NCBI RefSeq assembly: GCF_000003815.2
Contig: NC_049983.1
Location: 13,584,240 to 13,648,239 of the forward strand
Origin: Branchiostoma floridae
Lineage: Eukaryota > Chordata > Leptocardii > Amphioxiformes > Branchiostomatidae
DNA: 64,000 nt
Direction: 5' to 3'
A program made the position numbers and the translations under genes. Of this stretch, positions 1 to 14,100 are shown piece by piece. The notes beneath the pieces are model-generated. The model was given only the letters and a program-made list of their open reading frames with translations. It was not told the origin of the DNA and did not search any database. The stretch's first letter is position 1. Every line of letters begins with the position of its first letter.

Positions 1-129
1 TGCAAAACTGAACATATAAAAAAAACTGCCATCCATACACTATTTGAATTTCTAAACATTGTTAATGGCTCACTCTTTCGCCAAAAATAACTGGACATTT
101 CCGGTAAAGTTTCTTAAGAATCTACTGAC
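1..129. other. DNAH3: Intron of DNAH3 at the window edge
   Basis: Begins with a GT donor (minus strand) directly below exon 50 and is AT-rich. The acceptor and the next exon lie outside the window. Confidence 0.8.
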
Positions 130-2117
130 CTTAAACCAGTCAATAGTACAGCAGTTGATGAGGGAGGGGAACATCCGCAGGCGGTTCCTGAAGGCGTCAC
201 CGATGGGGCTGAAGGCCAGCACCACGTGGAGGTGGCGCCGCACACGCTCGATGAACTTGTTGTACATGTTGAGTGGGGTGGTCTCAATCTGCTGCTGCTC
301 CGTCTGTACCAACTGCTGCATCTGCATATGGGGAAAGAAAAGATTCAAAAGAATTGTAAGAACAAGACTGGTAAGAATAAATCAATGCCTTAAGTCTTTT
401 GTTTTTGAGAAAAAGGAAAAATCATATTGGATATCTTTACAAAGGTTCTTGGTTTATCTAACACCAGCAGTCCAACAATGTCCTTCAGGATAAACCGTTA
501 TTATGGGGGGGGGGTCCTTGTGTCATCAAATAGTAAAATATCACACAAGACACCAACTGTAGGAGGAGGGATGTTAAGATTAGCCTTGAATTATAACCTG
601 CACAACACAGCAAATACCCAATACACCAGCCCAATCCTTGGGGTTAAGAGCCCTATAGACAGCCATTTGAAATCATGCACCAATCACACGATCACATCAA
701 TATTGTACCATAGTGGTAAACTGGGATTTTTCCTGCTTCTCTTCTTCCCTGAGCTGTGAGAAAGGAAGGGGTTAATAAACTGGTGCACTTGATAACCACA
801 AAGAACCATTACAGTACTTAAGCATTCATTAAGAAACAATGACTTTAGACAATGACACTATCGAAAAAAATATAAAGCCATGCATTACAATTAGATTTTG
901 TCATTATTATATAGATAGAACAAAAACTAACTGCAACAAAAAGTAGCTGAGATTTTGTTAAACTTAGCAACTGTACCTTCTCTATGATTTCTAGCCTCTC
1001 TTCATTCTCATACAGGTTGGGGATGTCTGCTGTGTTCAGGATCATGTTCACATCCTCCAAGAAGGACTCATCCTATACAAGATAATATATATTTAACGGT
1101 TAACATGTCAATGTTGTAATGTGACATTTAAACATCCCAGGGCCTTAACAAGTAAAGAAACCAAAGTCAAAAGCACTCATCATTAATTTTTTTCTGACAA
1201 TAAAGGTTTACAGTTAATTTGTAGACAGAAGACTGTACCTTTATTTGATGGTCAGCAAACAGGAAGACAGAGTGGACTCCCTCCTCTCCTGCTCTTCTCA
1301 TCATCTTCTTCAGGTCTTCCTTCCAGTCATGGGCTGTGTAGGTCTTACTGACGTTCACCTGGTACAGCTCATAGTCTGCCATGAAGGCAGCCAGGCGGGT
1401 CAGGCTCTGACGACCACTGCCTCCAATTCCTGATAGATCAAATGGTACATACAAAATGTATGTCAGGGGAGGATCTTCAAAACCTACTTTGTGACTTTAT
1501 TTGAAATTGGGTGGCAACATATGCTTTGAAACACCTATACATGTAACACCTTCATATAACTAATATTCAGTTCTTATCTTTTGAAATTGTTCAATCAATG
1601 TAACTTATATCTCCTCTATTACACTGTTCAATTCAAAACTCTACCCACCAGTACTTCTGGACTTACCAACAAGTAGTGCATGGCCATTCGGTTGTTTTAG
1701 AACCCTGCTGATCCGTGAGATGTGCTCAATGGCAAACTTGAACATGACCAGGTCCATGGGGGCCTTACTCATGGTGTTGTAGTCTTCCAGGAACTTCTCC
1801 ATAGTCTGGGTAACAACACAGTAACATCAACTTCATTACATTATGTATATAACATGGAAAGTATCAATGATGAATTCAAATATTTCTGACTGGAAAACAC
1901 TAAATTTGTGTCCATCAATAAATTCTTCTCTTCATCTCCTCACCATTCTCAGGTCCTCCATGTTCATGATTTCATCATATCTCTTCCCCTCCTCCCTTGG
2001 TGTCATGAAGTCCCCAAAGAACAGACTCCTGATGTCATCATCCTGCACTTCCTTAGACACAGACAGGTGACCAAACACCTGGTTTACTTTCTCCTTAAAC
2101 TGGGTCTGCACCACGTT
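130..2117 (-). CDS. DNAH3: DNAH3 exons 46-50: AAA4 module (cut by window edge)
   Basis: Exons: 1944-2117, 1667-1805, 1239-1429, 977-1072 and 130-321, encoding visible residues 2548-2811. Exons 47/48 share the split Gly codon of [19 protein letters not shown], the AAA4 Walker A. Exon 48 also has [20 protein letters not shown] and the Walker B-like FLFADHQIK. Exon 49 encodes [21 protein letters not shown]. Exon 50 encodes [26 protein letters not shown] and ends at [10 protein letters not shown] before the donor GTCAGT (below 130). At the 5' end of exon 50 two nearby CAG acceptors are possible; 321 gives the family-typical IEKMQQ join. The coiled-coil stalk should follow in exons below position 1. 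Confidence 0.96.
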
Positions 2118-5100
2118 CTGACGAATGATAAACAGATTATAAGTTTAGATTTGCAGTCCCATCAGAGATATTTCAGGGAAGTTCTCTACAATCATAATGC
2201 ACACTCTTGTGACAACAAAATAAAATGTGTTTTAGCAAGATTTCTTATACACTGTAAGGTGACTCTTTATGATGAGACAGACACAAAGTTTAAGGTAGAA
2301 GTGATATAGAGTGCTTGTTGCATCCTTGATGAGTGTTGTTTTCTCCTTCATCAAATTGGTTTATGGTTGAACTATGTAGTGCATTTTATTGCTAACTTGA
2401 TATTATCTGTGTCATGCTGGAACACAATTGCAGTGAGATGTACAGTTTGACCAATGTTCAAATAAAAGTACAAGTATAAGATGAATCACCTTAACGATGC
2501 CAAAGAAAGTTTTCCGATCCTCATCATCCACCAGTCGATCATAGAACACACGGTACACCTCATGGACCCAGAGCCTGATCAGCTTATACTCTGCCTCCTT
2601 CCCCCCACACATGGTCTCTGCGCTGAGCAGCAGCACACCCTGCACCACGCGGGAGAAGTCCCGCAGGTTGAACAGGTAGTGGGACTTGGACGGGGTGGGC
2701 AGGAAGTTGGCTACTGCCTGGGAGAAGACTTCGGTGGTGGCCCATGTCATGATCTGGTGGGGAATGAAATAAGTTGTTTTGAGTCATTCATTCTATATCT
2801 AATTATTAAATGTATAGTGAAACAAATGTCTTTATAAGGTATAAATTCTGCAATTCCTTTGTTACTGGCTGAAGATTGGACAGAAGGGCTTTTAGCTGAT
2901 TCTCCAAGGCCAAATATCAGAGGTCAAGACTCTGACCTTTAAATACAAGAAAATGTAGTGAAATGAAGTTAGAGTTTTTTAGATTTCCAATGGACGTCTA
3001 ATGAACTTTGCTACGGACTGCTATGGACATACACTCACCCTAGAAAATCTCTTGAGGCCTGTTTCAAAGCCCCTGTTGAAGTGCCAGTCCAGGAGAGGTG
3101 CAAAGATGTTCTTCATGGTCTCCTGGTCAAAAGAGTCGATGGAGATGATGTTGAAGTGCCGTAGGTAACGTGAGGTCACCGTGTTGCGCCCCCCGCCTGG
3201 AGGACCCATGGCTGACAGCATGATCAGGTCCTTCAGCTGAACCTTACTTGTGTCTTTCCTATGGTGCAAAAGATGTTACAATATAAATGATTTATGGAAT
3301 TCATAAATAATGCAGTAACCTTAGTTCACCTTATTCGTGGGGTAACCTATATCCATTGTGTTGCTAAATGGGGTATCCAGGGATATGAAGTCAATTGATG
3401 GTAGTTCAAATTGTACTATTTTCAACATATTGCAGTTTGGAACCATCATCTGTTGACGTGATATCCCTAAATACATTGTTATAAAGGTTATCCTATGGAT
3501 AAAGGTGAACTGGTGTTATATGTATTTCAACTTTGATGACAGGAATCAAATAATGTACTGACTAGTCTAGGCTAGGATAAGTACATTTTAATCATTTGCC
3601 AAAATCATCTTTTCTATATCTTACCTGTCAAACCAGTACCCATGGTCCACATACTGCCTGAGGATCTCTATTGGTGGCTGGGCTCCATACTTCTCCTTGG
3701 CTGGCATGTTCAGGTCATCCACAAACACAACACACTTCCTGCCTGGTGGGGGCCCATACACACCTTTGCCTCTCCTAGATTCACACAAAAACAGAAAATC
3801 AGATTGAATCAGCTGTATTTTTGGTATTTAGCAAAAGGACTGACAGTTTCCAAATAACTCCAGTGCAGTGACTGATGTCACTGAATCACAACAGTCAATC
3901 TGGTGTGTTACGCCGAAGGGCGGTTATACCGGCTATATAGATACAGATACAGATACAGAATCTTTGATGATTAAATATTCTAAAATATTAAATTGAAGGA
4001 GTATTGTTGACTCTGATACACCTGATGTCATTCAACAGAGGGCTAGTTTCCTGGGCTACTTTCATTTTTTCTCCTTCAAACTCCAGAATATGAAGATAAA
4101 ATACCACAATGAAGGCTAGAGTTCCAGGTAATCAATTCTCAATCAACTGGATGTGAATAAGATCTCTCATTCTGTAGAAAGCGTTGCGCATCCTGTCCAG
4201 CTTTTCATTTCACATGTTAGTTTATTGTTATGTTGCGTTACCTATCCAGTTTTGAGAAGATGATATCCTGAGTCTGGTTGGCAGATGTCTGTGCTGAGAA
4301 GTTGACAATGTTGATCATGTAGCGGTCCTTACTCAGACCCATCAGGAAGCTGTTGGTGATGGCAGACTTCCCTGTTCCTGTGGGACCCACGAAGAGGAGG
4401 GGGACCTCTCGTCCGACAAACCACGACAGGAAGAACCTTTGTCGCTCGGTTTCCACCGTTGGCACGATGATCTCACTTGCCTGTGAGAATTTTTACAGTG
4501 AGTAAATGCCAAACTGATGGGAATAGTTGACCAGGAAATTTATCATGTTGTCTTTACATTGAATATAATGATGCACCTTCACCTTCCCACCTTTTCAAAT
4601 TAAAAAAGAAAAATAGCAATTAGAAGTGCACTAATATAATGTGTGTTTTGAAAATATAGAATATCTTATTAAGGAAGAAGATATATAGGGCTAATATAAA
4701 GTATACCGACCAACACCTTCACCATACAATGGACTAGTCAAGACTGCAACAGAACGTTCAAATACAAATGCCATTAAAAAATCTTCAGAATTTTAAACTT
4801 GTTTAGTCTCATTTCATGTCTCTTAATTCCACTCATCAATAGCTGAAAGACAATCTGATGTAAAATTTCAGTAATTTCTACACGATCTTTCTGGCAGTCT
4901 TAACATGGCCATACATTTTACATTACCATTGAGGCTACATTCTTACCATGATTCGAACTGACAAATCATCCAGCTGGGGTGAGTGGGGAGGGTTTAAAGT
5001 GGTGGGGAAAAACAGCAGCGCAAACCATGCAAGTGGCACACAGCATATGTAGGGGGTAAGAACATACATACATAGTGAAGAAATCTGCAGAAATCAAGCA

Positions 5101-8100
5101 AAATTACTACTCCTATTGCAAGTAGCTCAGATTTACAATTCTGCTCAATTTAAGAAAGGTAGCATCAAGTCATCAGAAAGACCTGTGAATTGACTTAAAT
5201 GCAAGTTTAGAATTTGTTGGAATTTGCGAAAAATTTATATATGTATTACATGCACACATGGACAGGGATTTTTCAGGCTTGCATTCCACATTCTATACAT
5301 GCACATGCAGATATGCGTGACGCTTGCAAAATTGGTATGTCATGCATTACCAGCATAATACCACGTCCTTCAAACATTAGGTTTCATGCTCAGAACATGA
5401 TGCTGCATGCATTTTTCATGCAAAGGCTCAATGGTTTTGAGGTAGTAGTTACCTTTGTGGTCTACTCCCAGCATTATGTGAGGCATAACATAAAATAAAA
5501 ATTGACAGTTAGCATCAATTCACAAACTGTCTGATTTCAAAGTATAATCATACACATTTCCAATACAACAGGGTTGTTGGAAAAACCTGTCCAGTCCAGA
5601 CAGCTGGAAAAGCCAGGGGGAACAACTACAGGCAGAAAAGCTCAGACAGCCTTTTCCATTCCCTAGCCAGACTATTGCCTGAACTAGACAGGTTTTTCTG
5701 TCAACCCTAATCAAACATTGTAGCTGGTGTGTATTGTAAGATAGTATGTGAGACTTTTTTCAATCATGCATTACACGCCTTATCATATTCTATAGTATGC
5801 ATGCTCTTGAGTTGTTTTAAAGTTTATGGTAAAAATGACATACAGCAAAAAATGTCTAGGGGACAAAAGGAGACAGTGTTGCTGTACCTGTGCTTTCTCT
5901 GCAATGTCTACTGGTTGTACCAGGCTCTGCCATTTGAACCAGGATCCAAAGTTGTTCTTCCTCATGTACACAAAGTCGTACACACTGTCCTTCTTGGGCA
6001 TGAACAGGCTGCGGGCAACCTTCAGGTCTTTGGGTCTAGATATCATAAAAAGGAAACATTTTGTCATTGTCATTTAATTGATATGGCTTCATATATATAA
6101 ATCCCCATATAGTGAATGCAATTTTACTATATTATTGCTAAGGTATGTTTTTCTAGCCAAAATTTATTATAGTTGGCTGGAATAAACTTACTTTAGCTTG
6201 AGAAAAGAAATTTATTTATCAAGTTGCTGGACCCACCTTGGATTTTTGCCTTTTCCTGTCTCAGAGTCACAAAGGCTTCTGAAAAACTCTCCAAACCTAG
6301 AAAGGCAAAGAAGAATAGTGATTGGAATGCAAAGACTTTCAAACTTGCAAGTACAATAATTCCAGTCTACAATATTGGGAAGACAGGAATTATCTGTGTG
6401 ACTTACAGTTCTCGAGACGGAGCATCCACAGCCCCTCCCACCGACCAGACCAGGGCAAACAGGAAGTGACAGATGATCATGTTGGTGCGCTCCTCCTGTA
6501 TTTTGGCCTCAGATACTGACTGTTTGGTAGGTTCAGTACTTTCTGTCATGTTGTCATCATTCCACTCATCATCATCATCATTATCTTCACTTACAAGTTG
6601 CCTGCAAGGAAAATACAAATGTACCCGGAGATATAAAGGTTGTCTCTCTGAAATACTTGCTGATATTCCTTGGATTTTAGAAATTCTATAGGATAAGATG
6701 TACCAGGGATCAAGAATCCTACAGAGGGACTGTATGCTTTATGTATGCATTTCCGAGGAAAATAAAAAATCTGATGTCCAAAACTGCAGAAAATGAAAAC
6801 TATTCATCCAAATTACCAGGTGGAAAACAGAGTTTTTTTTCAGCTCCTACACTAAAAGTAGAATGTGTCTAAAATCACCTGCAAATATTTTGAATGGATA
6901 CACCTGCATTTAGATATATTAAATTTCACTTAATTCAGATTAATCCACTGTTTACTGTTTTCAATAGATTGCATCTTTTCATATCATGTTTGGACTGAAA
7001 CCAGAAAACTGACAATGATCCCATAGCGTTTATTTCAACAGCAGTTTGTTCTTACTTGAGATCATCTAGTAGGATGGAGTAGAGCTGAAGCATGGACATG
7101 GTCATGTGCATGGGGGAGATCCTGACCAGCTGGTGACAGGACTTCTGCACAAAATGCAGACAGGGGGGCAGCAGCCATTCAAACATCAACTGGGGAGGAA
7201 GAAAAAGAAGATATTGTTATTGGATCCGGTGTAACCCTCAGGAACAAGTACTTACAACTGTATACGATATGTTTCAAAAAGTATGGTTTGGATGGAAGAG
7301 CTCACTGGGAACTGCATCTAGCACATCATAACTCAAACCGAAAATAATCTTTAGCTTATCTGATGAAAATAATCTTTAAAAAAAAACAGCTACTAAAAAA
7401 ATGTACAGGTACATTTAGCAATCGAAAAGTTACTGGGATACAGACTTTCAAGTTCCTAAAAGTCATCAGCCACAAAAGGGGGGGGATGTCTCACCTCCAC
7501 AGTCTTGGCCTGTACCTTGGTCAGGCTCTCAGGCAGCTTCAGCTGGAGCCATGAGGTCACCAGGGGTCTCCAACCCAGCTGGGATGGCTCCATGTAGATC
7601 ATACCACATCTGTGGGGATACAGATACACAGCTCTGTCATTCTTCAAACAATGTCCACATATTTTAGTAATTTTTAGTTGTTTGATCTGAAATATTGTAC
7701 CGCACGGGTAAACATTTAAATGCCAGTCCGTTTCTCCTCAGCCCTACATGATACCTATCATGTCGAGTTTCAAAAACTACTCAATGTTGCTATTTTCCTT
7801 TCCTAGACTGGGAACACAGATGCTACACTTCACACAAGGTCCTGACACAGCCTTACCTGCTGACTGTGGCTGGGGAAGCCTGCTCCAGGTCTTTTGGTTC
7901 AAAGATCATGTTTTGCTTTGAGCTCATCTGGATGATCTCTCCAGACATCAGGCATAGCTTTTTGTTGTCATCTAGGACTGTGTTCATGTTCTCTATCCAG
8001 ACAGCATCTACTGGTCCATCAAAGATGATCCACTTCCTGTAGTCTGTCACACTGGTGGCATGGTCTCTGAACACATTAGCTAGCACCCCTGCAATGGCAG

Positions 8101-11100
8101 ATTCATTGGTTAATCACATTTGTATTTAAAGAGGTGCAAGGTTCCAAAACTGCTTACAATTATGAATGGATACATAGAAAAGCATATTTTTTGATTGGCA
8201 AAATTGTACATTTAATATTTCAAATCAGACATGTCTGTTTATCAAGTTTTAATAGAAAAGTTTGCTTTTACAGTATTGACAAGAAAAAACATTATAAATG
8301 GGTTACTGAGTTCATGACTGCAAACAATGTCATTTCAGCACCAAGGACAGGTCCACTACTGCACAAGTTCAGATACCAACAGATATACATCTGGACATGC
8401 TATGCATGAGGAGATCACCATGATATCAATAGAAATGGGTACAGACTTTTCATTTTTCTAGGTTTTCTAAGGATCAATATCAATAACAGGATCATCATAT
8501 GAAACAATAGTTTGGTTCACGTACCATCTGACCACTCATGTGATACAGGGTCGAACTGTCCATACAGCTGGCCCATGGTGACAGCTTTGGGGTTCATTAT
8601 GCAATATTCAACCTGAAAAAAGACAGAACGTTATCAGCCATGTTATCATATTTTACAAGTATCACAAAATAGCCATTAACTTGAAATTAAAAATTCTTTT
8701 GTTTTCTTTTCTGTATCATAGCTTCTGTATCATAGATGAGCCCATCAGCGTTGAACAGATCGTCCGTTAGGACGAAAAGGACTATGATGATGATGATCAT
8801 AGCTATATAAATGGTATCTTCTTAACGTGCCTTACAGTAACTTCTATCCTGTGCTTACCCTGTTCTCCTCATACCCCTCCTTCTCCAGGTCTGCCAGAGC
8901 TCCAGCAAGGACCTTGAAGGCACTTGTTTTGCCACCAAGGGGGTCTCCAACAATCATCAACCCATGTCTTACCAGGATCATCTCATAGATCTGAAGTAAG
9001 ACAAAACAAGATATTTCACCCATGATGGAGCTATCATTGTCAATCAAATTGATAGAATCTCAACAATAGCAGTTTCTCCATACTTTGTGCCTTGTACAAT
9101 TGTTGTGCAATAAAAGTTATTATCTCAACATGAAATATCTTTTAACAAATAAAAAGGGCAATCAAAACAAGACAAGAGGCCTGACCATTTCATTCCTCTC
9201 TGGTATCCCTATTTCTCTACCTTAATCAAAGCATCCATACCTGAACAATCTTCTCTATGAACCAGGGCACTGGCTGCAGCCCCCTGCTGCGGATGTTGCT
9301 GATCAGACCAGTCTCCAGGCTGCCCAAGTCTCGCTTCGGCATGACCACCCCTGGGAACAGGTCGGAGATGATCCCCTCAAACAGGGGGATGTCATGGGAC
9401 AGGAACTGGCAGGAAAGAGAAAAAAGGGATTATTGTTGGTGACTCAATCAATACTGCAACACTATGCTTTTGTTTTAATGAAGACCACCTGAGTTCATTG
9501 CTGCAAACAAGGCCCTTTCAGCACCAAGGACAGGTCCACTACTGTACAAGGTCAAATACCTACAGATATACATCTGGACAAGATAAGCATGAGGAAATCT
9601 CCATGATATCAACATGGGTACAAACTTTCCATTTTTATCATTTAAATTGTTTTCTAAGTTTTATAAGAATAGATATCCACACTTAATCACTGCCTGTCTG
9701 TAAAGCTGGACAGGTGCGTTATGCAGAAGGGCAGTTATATCGGCTACACGTACATACTTCTCTTGTAGCATCTAACATCAACAATAGACTTCAACAAGAA
9801 TACAGGGCTTAGAACATCTATCTGTTTACTGACCTTTGGAAGGTTAACCTCGTTGATTGACCTAAGCACCAGCACATTCTCTGGTTGGTCGGGATGGCGC
9901 AGTTTGAGGTTACCAGCTGCTGTCAGCACCGCCTTCACTGCTCGCATCCCGTAGTCATAGTGATGCTGAGAGGACAACTGTACGGATACAATAACAGAAA
10001 ATCAGCTTCTCATATTTTTTTATCAATTCCTTGTTGTACATTACAATCATGAAGCATGTTAGAACATTAAATATCATGGTGTGTGTTGTTCTTGAAAATC
10101 ATACATGTGATACCGGTATGTGACAGACACATGTCTCACCTGTTCTGAACAGAGCCTGTACGTTGCTACAATCTTGTGTGCCAGACTGGGGGCATCCACA
10201 AACCCCATGGAGTACAGGGAGATCTCACTGATCAGGGCATAGTCTGGAACCATCATAGCCACAGTGCGGAACAAAACCTGGGAAAGCACACAAAGGTATG
10301 ATACATGTGAAAGCAGAAATTTCAGTGATTCTGCATTAGTATGTTTAGATCTTATGTCAAAACAAAGCATGAAGAGCATTTGTCTAATACATTGTATCTA
10401 ATACTTGCTGGGCAACATTACTGACAAACTGTTCATCATGCTAGTGTTTAGATGTACCAAATATTGTTTACGATTAAGGAATAACCTTCTCCCTATGATA
10501 TGTGGCTTATTACAGAATGGCAGACAAGCTTTTTAAAGATTGGATAGTGAATATGCAAGCATTGAATAAAATGTTGACACATTTCCAATTGTTTCTTGTC
10601 ACTGAACTGACCTTGAGGTTATCTGGTAGTTCTGCCCTGCCGGCGTACCCAGGGTTCATAGTGATGAAGATGGTACAGGAGGGGTCCAGCGACAGCTCTG
10701 TCCCCTCAAACACAAACACCTTCAGGTGTTCACTCACTGCTCGCTGGATGGTCTGGATTTGCTGGGCCACTACAGAAAGTACCTGCAAGGGTGGTCAAAT
10801 CAAGTGGGATTAGAGAAGGCTCTCTTATTCTGAAGAATACTTGACAGTATATGTGCATCTTGCAAGTGCTTTAAGTTCAAGTCAATTTCTTTGTATTGAA
10901 ATGATGGCCAACATTAACATGAAACAGCGTGCTTGGGATCAAGTTGCACTGTGATGAAAATATTACAGATAATGTTGTAACAAACATTGTGTTCGTGTTA
11001 GAGAATAGAAAGTCATGTACCTCCAGCTCTATGCGGTTGAACTCATCAAAGCAAGCCCATGCTCCAGACTGAGCCAGTCCCTTGAACATCTTCCCCATGG

Positions 11101-14100
11101 CCTTGTAGTCCAGCCCATCCGAGCAGTTGAACACCACACACTGTGCACAAAGTAAACAAGTTGGTGATTTTTTTTAGCACAAGATTCATGGAAGCTTAAT
11201 ATCCTTTTGTACATTCACTGCTGAAAATGAAATCAAAACTACATAAAATTAGGACATAAATTTTCTTTGTTAGCCACCCTGACTTATAAGTACTTCTCAT
11301 AAGGGACATACATATCATTACCATTGATTTGAGTCTCTCTGGCTTTTCTTTTTAAACTATAAAGATGTGAATGACTGACCTGTTTAGCCACAGCCTTGGC
11401 CAGGTCCTTACATGTCTCAGTCTTGCCTGTACCAGCAGGACCTTCCGGAGCTCCACCAAGGTTCAACAGCAGGGCACCCATCAGGGTTCTGTTGGGAGAA
11501 ACAATTGTTAAACTAGATGCATCATTGTGTCTGTAATATTCCAGAAGGTTGCTCTGGTAACTAATGAAGGCCTTGCATCTATCAGATAAGGTATGAAAAG
11601 TGGACAAAGTACAGTGATATAGAGTGAAACATTGGATAACGGATATTTGTAACTCATTTTAACTGATTGTCTACAATGTAAAGACTATATAAACCTAGGC
11701 AGAAGGAAATACCTTTTACTACAAGACAATGTGCACCTCACCTGTAGCACCTGTCTGTGAGTGGTGTGATAACCAAACGAGTTGTGTTCCCTAAGTACTC
11801 GTAGGCATACGGCACAGTAGTGGTGATCATCCGCACCTGCACCAGCTTCGACTCCCAGTAGTATCTGTTTATAGAAATCAAACAATGACAAAGGTGCATT
11901 ACTTCTACACATTAATGTTTATATTCTCTGTAAACATAAAAGACCTTCTGTCAAACCCCATGACCAATACAAAATTGGTAGCCAAATTGCTACTTCAGTG
12001 TGCTAAGGGTTAAGCAGTCTGTGTGGTTCTGTGATATCAAAGATTTGATGTAGGAAGTGTTCTTACCTCAGCTGGCTGATCCACTGAAAGTCATTGGAGC
12101 TGGTAACTCCCTGATCACACAGACTGGTCACTACATCTCGTGCTGAAAATGGAAAGAGGAAAGAGTTTTAATCCTAAATGCAGAATATTGTCGATATTCA
12201 ATAATTACTGGTATTATGGTAGTCTGCTCTGGAATCAATAAATGTGACCATAGCTTTCAAGTTTAATTTCTATGACGACTTTAGATGAAAATCTCTGTAG
12301 AAGAGTTAAGTTAGACTTTGTAAGAGAAAGAAGACTCTACTCACCATGGACATCGATAGTGATGAGTGCCCCCAGTGTGATCCTGCTCATTTTTGTCAGC
12401 TCTCCACGTACCAACTTCACAATGTCCTCAATCTGTTTATCACAGGTCTCCTTGTACTGCTTCACACCACTCTGTTTTCCTATGGCCTGGAGTATAAAAT
12501 GTATATTAAATGTTAATTGAAGGTGTTGAAAAAATTGGTATTTTGTTTGTGAGGAAAGCAATATAGTTGCAGTTGGAACTTTGCAATATCTAAAAAGAAA
12601 TGTTAATTGAAAACTCTCAAAAAGACACTCTTTAATTGTTTCTTCCTTCCAATAGAGTGCACTGACCTCTGTGACCTCACTTGTCCAGAAAATCTGGCCC
12701 GTGGCCAACACCACCTGTCCTGGCCACTGCAGTACCCACTCCTCCCGCCGGGTGGTGGGGTAGGCCTGGATGGATTTCTCCATGACCTCACGTAGGCTCA
12801 GCTTCATCACCTCCTCCACCTGTTACCAAACAGCACCACAAAGTTGACTCCAGGTATATATTAACATAATTCATTGCATAACAAGTCTTGTACTTTGACC
12901 AGCAAATTGTATATTCTGAATCAGTACTTTCTATCCTGAACACTGGTTTTACTTGATATGCCTGACAGTCATAGTAAGTACAGTGTGCAAGCAACAGTTG
13001 TCTAGCAGCTACAATATACCTTGATACTCGGCCCACACTCACAATGGTTTATTGTTTATACAGTAAAAAGTATGTGATAAGTTGTGTCATCATGATAACA
13101 GTTACACGTATATTTTGATATTGTCACAATTTGGCAAAAACAAAGGTCATGATAACAGCATTCTTGCCCTTCCAGATATCCTTAGCTGCTAAATCACTAC
13201 TCTTACATTACCCATTAAACTACTTAACAGAATATAGGCTGAAAGTATTAAAGATTGTAACATCTACATCTTATTATGCATCTTCTGTTTGAAAGCAAAT
13301 ATTTCATTCATACTCTAACTTGAATCCTATCAGATGTTTAAGCTCATAGATAAGGCATGAATGTGTTAAATGTCATCAGGAAATGTTATTGTTCTACATG
13401 CTATCAAAACTTGAGCTTAGTGGTAGTTCTGGTCAGTTAGTAAAGAAACACTAAGTGTGAAAATGTTACAACACCCACACACTGACAACATGGTTGTTAA
13501 CAGGGACAACAGATGATGATGATTACCTTCACAGAAAGTTATATTTTCTGGTTAACAGGCTTCCAAAGTCTGCAACAACCCAGTTGTTACAGGGACCATC
13601 GTAAGCAGCATCAGCAGTTACTGTGAAATCCTTACCAACCACCGTTCAACTTGTGAGTATCCACCGATGAATCAACAGTCCCCACATGCAGCGGTTGCAG
13701 TTAGTTGTTACACAAGCTGTCAGGAAAACCATGAAACCTCTGGCTGCAGCAGTTCATGCAGTGAGTCTGTTAGTAGCGGTGAGTTTCCACACACGTCTTC
13801 TTTGACTTCCACCAATGTGAACATGTGCGATAACATTCACATAGGATGAAAGCCATAGAACACGAGGTAGACACACAGACACACTGACGACCCCTGACCT
13901 CTGAACCTCGACAGTTGGTTTCCACAAAGTCTCTCAGCAATACAGAATGAAGAGTTCCATTCAATGCTAATCTATCTATCTAAGTCCTACACTGGAGCCA
14001 CAAGTCTTACTCTTGTCCAATAACCCCCATCAGTGTGAACTGTGCTCAGACATTCACAAAGGATGAAAGCCATTGGACACGGGCAGAATAGTAAATGTGT

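Noticed and set aside
5438-5448. TGAGGTAGTAG, identical to the first 11 bases of let-7
   Set aside because: The match stops after 11 bases and the surroundings form only a 7-bp stem, not a microRNA precursor.
6541-6600. CATCATCATCATCA run considered as a microsatellite
   Set aside because: It is coding: it encodes the acidic Asp/Asn run in DNAH3 exon 39, in frame with both neighbours.
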